Shown here: one piece after another, positions 1 through 5,560 of the stretch
How the letters are laid out: each line of letters starts with the position of its first letter
How positions within the stretch are numbered: the stretch's first letter is position 1
Assembly: GCA_016933315.1 (NCBI GenBank)
Contig: JAFGBE010000131.1
Location: forward strand, 1-5,560
DNA: 5,560 nucleotides
Direction of reading: 5' to 3'
Source of the DNA: Candidatus Auribacterota bacterium
GTDB lineage: Bacteria > Auribacterota > UBA6266
Made by a program: the position numbers and the translations under genes
The notes under the pieces: generated by a model
What the model saw: only the letters and a program-made list of their open reading frames with translations
What the model was told of the DNA's origin: nothing
Database searches by the model: none

Positions 1-2310
1 AGACCCGATACTCCGAAGCCATGGGCAAATGTTATCTGCAATAAGACATACGGTCTTGCAATCTCTCAGACAGGCGGCGGTTACAGCTGGGCTTATAATT
101 CGAATTTGAACAGGTTGACGAGATGGGAACAGGATTTAATAAAGGATGAGAGCGGAAAATACCTGTATATCAGGGATGATGACACGGGGGATTTCTGGTC
201 GGCGACATGGAAACCCACCTGTACGACTTTTGATTATTACCAGTGTGTTCACGGCGTTGGGTATTCAATCTTCAAGATGGAAAAATGCTCCCTCTATTCT
301 GAAATGAGGGTATTTGTCCCGAAAGGCGACAATTGTGAAATATGGATCGTGAAGCTTCACAATAAAACCAATTCCGCCCGTAAAATCAGCCTGATTTCTT
401 ATATAGAATGGCTGACCGGAGCATGGCCGGATTGCCACAGGGAATTCCATAAACTTTTCCAGGAAACAAAATTTGACAACTCCTCAAAGGCGCTTACCGT
501 CAAAAAGAGACTTGGGGGTATTTCGGCGGATGAAGCTCCGTGGAATACAACGTGGAACTATGTTGGCTATCATACAGCATCGGTAGTTTCGGGTTATGAG
601 GGCGATAAAGAAGAGTTTATCGGAATGTACGGGAATCAAATGGCCCCGAAAGCCGTAAGAGAAGGCAGGCTTTCGAAAACCACCGGAAAGTGGAATGACT
701 CGATAGCATCCATCAGGTCGAAAGTAGAAATGAAGCCGAATGAGACCAAGGAAATCGTGTTTGTCCTGGGTTTGGAAAAGACGGAAAGTGAGATATCCAA
801 AACCGTAAAAAAATATATTACCCCCAAAAAAGCCCACAAGGCGCTGGGCGCCGTATGTGATTTCTGGAAAAAGCTTATGAGTCCTGTTGAAATCAAGACT
901 CCCGATGATAACATGAACATAATGACAAACATCTGGTTGAAGTATCAGGCCATTTCGGCGAGGATATGGGGGAGAGCGGCATATTATCAGTCAAGCGGCG
1001 CTTACGGTTTCAGGGACCAGCTTCAGGACAGCCAGATATTCCTGCCTCTTGAGCCCGAAGAGACAAAAGAGAGAATACTCGACCATGCGAGGCACCAGTT
1101 CACCGACGGGACGGTATATCACTGGTGGAACACGCTTGAGGACAAAGGCCCGAAATCCGAATTTTCCGATGATCTTTTATGGCTTCCTTTCATCACGGTC
1201 AACTATTTAAAGGAAACCGCCGATATCGGTATCCTCAAGAAAAGCGAGCCGTTTGTCGACTCCGGCAGGGCAAGCCTTTACGAACATTGTTTGAGGTCTA
1301 TCAGGAAGAGCCTGTCCAGGATGAGCAAGAGGGGTTTGCCCCTGATAGGCGAAGGCGACTGGAATGACGGTTTAAGTTCGTGCGGAGATAAATGGAAGGG
1401 CGAATCCGTGTGGATGGGACATTTCCTGTTCGGAGTCCTGAATGAATTTGCCGCGGTGGCAAAAATGATTAAAGATAAAAAAACAGCGGATATGCTGCTG
1501 AGAAATGCCGTAAAACTGAAGAAGGCGGTTAACAAGTACGGCTGGGACGGGAAGTGGTACTGGCGTGCGACGACTGACAGCCGGCATATGCTGGGCAGCA
1601 GCAAGGAAAAATGCGGAAAGATATTCCTCAACGCCCAGACATGGGCGATAATAAACGGGATAGAAGAAGATAAAAAAAGGCGTAAGTCCATGCTGTCATC
1701 CATGGAAAAATATCTTTACCGTGAATTCGGGCCGATTCTTTTCCATCCGGCCTATGATGTTCCCAACCCGAAAATAGGATATCTTACGAGGTATGCCCCC
1801 GGTGTCAGGGAAAACGGCGGACTGTATACTCACGCCGGTGTCTGGGCGATTCAGGCTGAATGCGTGGCAAGAAGGCCTGACATGGCTTACAGGCTATATA
1901 ACAGCTTTAACCCCATAAGAAGGGGAGAGAACCCCGACCTGTATAAATGCGAGCCGTATGTTACTCCCGGTAACGTTGACGGGCCTGATTCGGAGAACTT
2001 CGGGAAGGGCGGCTGGACATGGTATACGGGGTCGGCGGCCTGGTATTACAGGATAGCATGCGAATGGATTCTCGGCGTCCGGCCTACGTATGAGGGGCTT
2101 GTTATAGACCCGTGCATTCCTTCGACATGGAAGAACTTCGAGATAAAAAGGAAATTCAGGGGAGCGACATACCATATAAGGATAAGGAATCCCAAGGGCA
2201 GTTATCAGGGAGTCAAAAGCCTTATAGTCGACGGCAAAGAAGTGGCGGGCAATATTATTAAGCCGTTTAAAGACAAGAAGACCCATGAGGTACTGGCTAT
2301 ATTGATTTAG
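1..2310 (+). CDS. GH94 family glycoside phosphorylase (cellobiose phosphorylase-like), 5' end cut by the window
   Basis: This is a probable cytoplasmic inverting phosphorylase that splits a beta-linked glucoside with inorganic phosphate to give alpha-sugar 1-phosphate. The frame is open from base 1 and already reads RPDTPKPWANVI, followed by the conserved TGGGYSW block. The TTG at 106 is therefore internal, and only about 20 N-terminal residues are missing (769 codons seen; the family is usually near 800). Counting codons from base 1, an N-terminal beta-sandwich (to about 275) leads into the (alpha/alpha)6 catalytic domain, with GFRDQLQD at 336-343 and SDDLLWLPF near 389. The general acid should be the second Asp of DWND, codon 456 (bases 1366-1368). 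ENGG with His611 and the TGSA motif (Thr676, Gly677) match the phosphate-binding region. A short C-terminal beta domain ends at TAG. No signal peptide can be assessed. The family call is firm. The acceptor sugar is not resolved: cellobiose, cellobionate, laminaribiose and beta-1,2-glucan enzymes share these motifs. Convergent with the downstream phosphatase gene. Confidence 0.94.
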   Translation, partial: RPDTPKPWANVICNKTYGLAISQTGGGYSWAYNSNLNRLTRWEQDLIKDESGKYLYIRDDDTGDFWSATWKPTCTTFDYYQCVHGVGYSIFKMEKCSLYSEMRVFVPKGDNCEIWIVKLHNKTNSARKISLISYIEWLTGAWPDCHREFHKLFQETKFDNSSKALTVKKRLGGISADEAPWNTTWNYVGYHTASVVSGYEGDKEEFIGMYGNQMAPKAVREGRLSKTTGKWNDSIASIRSKVEMKPNETKEIVFVLGLEKTESEISKTVKKYITPKKAHKALGAVCDFWKKLMSPVEIKTPDDNMNIMTNIWLKYQAISARIWGRAAYYQSSGAYGFRDQLQDSQIFLPLEPEETKERILDHARHQFTDGTVYHWWNTLEDKGPKSEFSDDLLWLPFITVNYLKETADIGILKKSEPFVDSGRASLYEHCLRSIRKSLSRMSKRGLPLIGEGDWNDGLSSCGDKWKGESVWMGHFLFGVLNEFAAVAKMIKDKKTADMLLRNAVKLKKAVNKYGWDGKWYWRATTDSRHMLGSSKEKCGKIFLNAQTWAIINGIEEDKKRRKSMLSSMEKYLYREFGPILFHPAYDVPNPKIGYLTRYAPGVRENGGLYTHAGVWAIQAECVARRPDMAYRLYNSFNPIRRGENPDLYKCEPYVTPGNVDGPDSENFGKGGWTWYTGSAAWYYRIACEWILGVRPTYEGLVIDPCIPSTWKNFEIKRKFRGATYHIRIRNPKGSYQGVKSLIVDGKEVAGNIIKPFKDKKTHEVLAILI

Positions 2311-3053
2311 ATAAGGCCTAAGAATTCTTCGGGTTTTATTTTGCCGTTTGTGGCTGTGACGTTATAGGAATGATTGCCCAGCGCGTCTGCCTTGATATCG
2401 CCCCCGGCCTCTTTCAGTATCAGTTCGCCCGCGGCAATGTCCCAATCCATTATGCCGTATTCGAAATAAACGTCGAAACGCCCGGCTGCCAGCCAGCAAA
2501 GGTCAAGCGCGGCTGCTCCCATTATCCGTATTTTTTTCACCCGCTCTATCAGCGCGTTGAAGATAACAAGCCCTTTTTTTATTGTTTCTTCGGATTTCAT
2601 AAAACCGCAGACTACAAAAAGCTCGTTGATTTTAGCTGTGTGCCGCGTGTTTATTTTCCTGCCGTTCAAAAAAGAACCTTTACCTTTTTCGGCGTGGAAT
2701 AACTCGTTCCTCACCGGGTCGAATACGACGCCCAGTATTTTTTCGCTTTTATGAAGCAAAGCTATGGAAGAACAGAATTGAGGTATGTTCCTGGAAAAAT
2801 TTGCTGTCCCGTCCAGCGGGTCGATTATCCATGTGTAATCGGATGAATTGTCCGTTACCCCGCTTTCTTCCGCTATGATGGAATGATCCGGAAATTCAGC
2901 AAGTATTGTATCTACGATTAACCTCTCGCTTTCTTTGTCGAGCGCGAGTTTTGTGTCGAATCTCAGTTCTTCATCAACTATTATTTTTTTGCCGAAGCTC
3001 CGTATCTGCAGTTCCCCGGCTTTTTTCGCCGCTTTAACCGCTGTTTCAAGCAT
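2307..3053 (-). CDS. Inositol monophosphatase family protein
   Basis: This is a Mg2+-dependent, lithium-type phosphatase of the IMPase/FBPase/CysQ superfamily, 248 residues long (the family is usually 250-270), so it looks complete. The metal site is intact: Glu62 in AEESG, Asp78 and Asp81 in WIIDPLDGTANF (75-86), and Asp205 in the C-terminal WDIAAGELILKEAGG block (204-218). There are no membrane segments or signal peptide, so it is a soluble cytoplasmic enzyme. The ATG at 3053-3051 is preceded by AAGAGGA with GAGG five bases upstream, and the N-terminal helix begins as in relatives, which supports this start. The substrate cannot be read from sequence. Inositol 1-phosphate, fructose 1,6-bisphosphate, histidinol phosphate or 3'-phosphoadenosine 5'-phosphate are all handled within this superfamily, and generic SuhB-like IMPase is the most likely label. 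Its TAA overlaps the TAG of the GH94 gene, and it is transcribed divergently from the helicase gene. Confidence 0.95.
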   Translation of the reverse strand: MLETAVKAAKKAGELQIRSFGKKIIVDEELRFDTKLALDKESERLIVDTILAEFPDHSIIAEESGVTDNSSDYTWIIDPLDGTANFSRNIPQFCSSIALLHKSEKILGVVFDPVRNELFHAEKGKGSFLNGRKINTRHTAKINELFVVCGFMKSEETIKKGLVIFNALIERVKKIRIMGAAALDLCWLAAGRFDVYFEYGIMDWDIAAGELILKEAGGDIKADALGNHSYNVTATNGKIKPEEFLGLI

Positions 3054-3057
3054 ATTT

Positions 3058-3064
3058 TCCTCTT
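3058..3064 (-). promoter_or_regulatory. Ribosome binding site of the phosphatase gene
   Basis: On the minus strand this reads AAGAGGA, a good match to the anti-Shine-Dalgarno complement. It lies four bases before the ATG at 3053, or five counted from the GAGG core. It decides the start codon of the inositol-monophosphatase-family gene. Confidence 0.7.
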
Positions 3065-3087
3065 TTTAAGTTGGTTCTGATAGTATA

Positions 3088-3116
3088 TAAATATATTAAA
3101 CGCCTGATTGTGTCAA
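3088..3116 (-). promoter_or_regulatory. Probable sigma-70-type promoter for the phosphatase gene
   Basis: On the minus strand a perfect TTGACA (-35) occupies 3116-3111. It is followed by an A/T-only run in which TATTTA (3093-3088, 17-base spacer) or TATATT (3095-3090, 15-base spacer) could be the -10 element. Transcription would start near 3080 and give a leader of about 25-30 bases with the Shine-Dalgarno at its end. The -35 is convincing. The exact -10 is ambiguous because the whole stretch is rich in TATA-like hexamers. Confidence 0.55.
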
Positions 3117-3132
3117 CCTGAATCGGGCCGGG

Positions 3133-3138
3133 AAAGGG
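3133..3138 (+). promoter_or_regulatory. Ribosome binding site of the helicase gene
   Basis: AAAGGG lies eight bases before the ATG at 3147. A second ATG at 3142, in another frame, reaches a stop after two codons. The Shine-Dalgarno spacing and the long open frame both favour 3147 as the start. Confidence 0.6.
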
Positions 3139-3146
3139 TTTATGAG

Positions 3147-5560
3147 ATGAAATATACTGCGGCCGGAGAGCTTATTTTATCCCAAACGGCCGATTACATC
3201 AAAAAAGTTATAATTGACACCGACGGCAATGAAGTTTTTTTTATATGCCGCCCGGAAGAGGATGGGAAAATAGGGGAAGCCATAGAAGTGGCCAGGGGAA
3301 ATAAGATTTCCGTGCCCGCCGTTATAGGTATGCTGAACCCGGGAGATGTCCTTCTGCATAACCATCCTTCGGGAAACCTTGTGCCCTCGGATGAGGATAT
3401 AAAAGTGGCGTCGCTTGTAGCCGGCGGCGCAAACGGGTTTTATATTACGGACAACAATGTTGAAAATGTCTATGTGGTGGTGAAAGCGTTTGTTCCGGGC
3501 AAAGAAAAGCTTATAAATGAGGAGGAAATAATCTCCTGTTTCGGCGAAGGCGGCAGCATAGCTTCGAAGCTTGATAATTATGAATACAGGAAAGAGCAGA
3601 TTGAAATGGTTAAATTTGTCGCCGGCTGCTTTAATGATTCCGGGATAGGGCTGGTTGAAGCCGGGACAGGAACGGGAAAGTCATTTGCCTATCTGCTGCC
3701 CGCCATAAAATGGAGCCTGGCCAATAACGAACGGGTTGTTATATCGACGAATACGATAAATCTTCAGGAACAGCTGTTTTACAAGGATATACCCCATCTG
3801 TCCCGGATGACAGGGTTGAAATTCAGGTGGTGCCTCGTTAAAGGGAGAACAAATTACCTGTGCCTGAGAAAATGCGAGAGCGCCATGAAAGAAATGAATC
3901 TGGTCAGCGGGCAGGAGGGAAGGGAACTAACCGCCATATTCAAGTGGGCTGAAGTTACCAAAGACGGCAGCAAATCGGACCTGGATTTCATTCCGAAGGA
4001 CACCCTCTGGGAGATGGTCCAGTGCGAAGCCGACCAGTGCCTGAGGATAAAATGTCCCCACTACGGAAGATGTTTTTTCTACAAATCCAGGAACCGGGCC
4101 GCTTATTCCAACCTGATTGTCGTCAACCATCATATTCTTATGACGGATATCATTTTGCGGAAAACAACGGAAAATTACAAAACCTCGCTGGTCCTGCCGA
4201 ATTTCAAAAACATAATTATAGACGAGGCCCATCATATTGAGGATGTGGCGACCTCGAATATGGGCATTGAAATATCCAAGTTCCGGGTGTCCAAAATATT
4301 CGGCAGGCTGCTAAGGCACGCCGGGAAGAAATCAGGATTGATAATATTCATTAAAAAAACAATCTCATCCCTGAAAAACAGGGCAAAGCGCAAGAAAACC
4401 AGGATTGTCGAGCACATTCGGAAAACACTTATAAAAGACCTCATCAGGACTGAAAATGAAGTGAAATTCCTTTTTGAGGAGCTGAATAAGATATTCAGGA
4501 ATTTTTTCAAGTCGGGCTCCGAAACTGAGAAGTTCAGGATTAACTATGATGTGGTAAATACGGATTTCTGGATTGATTCCGCTGTCCCGCTGATAAAAGA
4601 GCTGTGTTCAAAACTTCTGTCTTCCGCCGACATGCTGAAAAATTTATCCGATATGATTGAATCGGACGGGCTTGCCAAATCAGGAAGCCTGGCGTCTCCT
4701 TTGATAGAATTGAAATCAATATCGGCAAGAATACGGGCGGTAGTCGGCGATTTCCGGTTGTTTATTGGGGATAACGATGAAAATTGCAGATGGGTGGAAT
4801 TCAAGACTTCCAGGAGAGCCGACGCTTACCTGAAATTCTGTTCTTCCCCCATCATAGTGGCGGATATATTGAAAGAATATGTCTATGAAAAATATAATGC
4901 CATCATATTGACATCGGCTACTCTTTCGGTCAACAGGAGCTTTGATTTCATAAAAGGCCGCCTGGGCATCAATCTCGTAAATGAAAGGAAATCAAAGTCT
5001 CTCCTTCTGGATTCTCCTTTCGATTATAAAGAGCAGGTTTTTTTCGCGCTTCCTTCGGAGATTCCCGAGCCGAAATCTCCGGATTATACAGAGATGGTCA
5101 GGAACGCAGTATGTGATGCCGTCAGGATTTCGGAGGGGAGAGCCTTAATACTTTTTACTTCGTATAATATGCTGGAGACCATATGGGCCCTTGTCAAAGA
5201 TGATATAGAAAATTCGGGGTACAGAGTCCTTAAGCAGGGCGAAAGGAACAGGTACAGGCTGCTGGAAACATTTAAAAAAGACACCGGGTCTGTTTTGCTT
5301 GCGACCGAAAGTTTCTGGGAGGGGATAGATGTTAAAGGAGAGTCTTTAAGCCTGGTGGTCATTACGAGGCTGCCTTTTAAGGTGCCGACTGAGCCTGTCC
5401 TTATGTCCCGGTCCGAGTACATATCGATGTCCGGAGGAGATTCATTCTCCGAATACAGCCTTCCTCTTGCCGTGATAAAGTTCAGGCAGGGTTTCGGCCG
5501 CCTGATAAGACACAGGGACGACAGGGGCGCCGTGCTGGTATTGGACAGGAGGATAATATC
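3147..5560 (+). CDS. dinG: DinG/XPD-family ATP-dependent DNA helicase with N-terminal RadC-like JAMM domain, 3' end cut by the window
   Basis: This is a superfamily 2 Fe-S DNA helicase, expected to unwind DNA 5'-3' during repair or replication-conflict clearance. All 804 visible codons are open, with no stop before the window edge. Residues 1-115 or so form a RadC-like JAMM/MPN domain: HNHPSGNLVPSDED places His71, His73, Ser81 and Asp84 in exact HxH-x7-SxxD spacing, with Glu29 a candidate for the motif's glutamate. The helicase follows: Walker A AGTGTGKS (172-179), Fe-S ligands Cys239, Cys298, Cys303 and Cys309, DEAH box (359-362), TSATLS (589-594), FTSY (670-673), FWEGID (723-728) and QGFGRLIR (781-788). 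A basic, lysine-rich stretch (about 403-430) lies in the expected Arch insertion. Probably only a short C-terminal tail is missing. E. coli DinG lacks the JAMM domain, so orthology in the strict sense is uncertain and the symbol marks the helicase family. The JAMM activity and target are unknown. Transcribed divergently from the phosphatase gene. Confidence 0.93.
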   Translation, partial: MKYTAAGELILSQTADYIKKVIIDTDGNEVFFICRPEEDGKIGEAIEVARGNKISVPAVIGMLNPGDVLLHNHPSGNLVPSDEDIKVASLVAGGANGFYITDNNVENVYVVVKAFVPGKEKLINEEEIISCFGEGGSIASKLDNYEYRKEQIEMVKFVAGCFNDSGIGLVEAGTGTGKSFAYLLPAIKWSLANNERVVISTNTINLQEQLFYKDIPHLSRMTGLKFRWCLVKGRTNYLCLRKCESAMKEMNLVSGQEGRELTAIFKWAEVTKDGSKSDLDFIPKDTLWEMVQCEADQCLRIKCPHYGRCFFYKSRNRAAYSNLIVVNHHILMTDIILRKTTENYKTSLVLPNFKNIIIDEAHHIEDVATSNMGIEISKFRVSKIFGRLLRHAGKKSGLIIFIKKTISSLKNRAKRKKTRIVEHIRKTLIKDLIRTENEVKFLFEELNKIFRNFFKSGSETEKFRINYDVVNTDFWIDSAVPLIKELCSKLLSSADMLKNLSDMIESDGLAKSGSLASPLIELKSISARIRAVVGDFRLFIGDNDENCRWVEFKTSRRADAYLKFCSSPIIVADILKEYVYEKYNAIILTSATLSVNRSFDFIKGRLGINLVNERKSKSLLLDSPFDYKEQVFFALPSEIPEPKSPDYTEMVRNAVCDAVRISEGRALILFTSYNMLETIWALVKDDIENSGYRVLKQGERNRYRLLETFKKDTGSVLLATESFWEGIDVKGESLSLVVITRLPFKVPTEPVLMSRSEYISMSGGDSFSEYSLPLAVIKFRQGFGRLIRHRDDRGAVLVLDRRII

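Larger units (their letters stand above)
3054..3146. other. Divergent intergenic region between phosphatase and helicase genes
   Basis: These 93 bases are the only real gap in the window. They hold the start signals of both flanking genes and a core at about 3080-3100 made almost wholly of A and T. A plus-strand promoter for the helicase should also lie here: TTGGTT at 3071-3076 with TATATT at 3092-3097 (15-base spacer) is a weak candidate overlapping the minus-strand promoter. No clear operator palindrome such as a LexA box was seen, which matters because DinG is SOS-induced in Escherichia coli. Confidence 0.6.

Noticed and set aside
106..108. TTG as start codon of the GH94 gene
   Set aside because: The same frame is open from base 1 and encodes the conserved GH94 N-terminal blocks RPDTPKPW and TGGGYSW, so the true start lies upstream of the window.
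1278..1703. 141-codon open frame on the minus strand inside the GH94 gene, and similar ones at 484-837, 636-932 and 1894-2286
   Set aside because: They lie antisense to a well-conserved gene, show no recognisable domain and have the biased composition expected of a shadow frame.
2320..2329. Perfect 10-base palindrome AAGAATTCTT just after the GH94 stop, followed by a T-rich run
   Set aside because: It has no loop and only a short A/T-rich stem, and it lies inside the coding sequence of the phosphatase, so it does not look like an intrinsic terminator.
3142..3149. ATG at 3142 as an alternative start or leader peptide
   Set aside because: It reads ATG AGA TGA, stopping after two codons, and has no better ribosome binding site than the ATG at 3147.
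4353..4436. Lysine/arginine-rich stretch of the helicase (residues about 403-430) as an inserted DNA-binding module
   Set aside because: Its position between the DEAH box and the TSATLS motif fits the usual Arch insertion of DinG/XPD proteins, and basic patches there are unremarkable.
3927..4510. Antisense and alternate-frame open stretches within the helicase gene, such as 3927-4235, 4022-4240 and 4232-4510
   Set aside because: They overlap the region encoding the Fe-S cysteines, the DEAH box and the Arch domain, and have no protein-family features of their own.

Overview
The window holds three protein-coding genes and almost no non-coding DNA. Two of the genes run off the edges. Base composition is close to balanced, and all three genes use AGG for arginine and ATA for isoleucine often. 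Start sites carry ordinary purine-rich Shine-Dalgarno sequences. This is a compact bacterial chromosome segment, probably from an anaerobic or uncultivated Gram-negative lineage; Omnitrophota, Elusimicrobiota or Desulfobacterota-like groups would fit. That placement is a low-confidence guess from gene style and gene content. Nothing here is phage-like or transposon-like, and there is no CRISPR array or RNA gene.

Positions 1-2310 (+) hold a glycoside hydrolase family 94 (GH94) phosphorylase of the cellobiose-phosphorylase type, lacking only its extreme N-terminus. Positions 2307-3053 (-) hold an inositol-monophosphatase-family phosphatase. It converges on the GH94 gene, and the two stop codons overlap. 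Positions 3054-3146 are an A/T-rich divergent promoter region with a perfect TTGACA hexamer serving the phosphatase. From 3147 (+) to the end of the window and beyond runs a long gene for an XPD/DinG-type iron-sulfur DNA helicase. It carries an N-terminal RadC-like JAMM/MPN metalloprotease-type domain.

The GH94 enzyme and the phosphatase could both belong to sugar-phosphate metabolism: one yields a sugar 1-phosphate by phosphorolysis, the other removes phosphate from small sugar or cyclitol phosphates. They are not co-transcribed, so a shared pathway is only a possibility. The helicase belongs to DNA repair and is transcribed away from the phosphatase.

The most notable item is the JAMM-helicase fusion. 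An intact metal-binding HxH-x7-SxxD motif sits in the place where some Firmicute DinG proteins carry a 3'-5' exonuclease domain. The helicase motifs and the four-cysteine Fe-S signature are also intact as far as the window shows.
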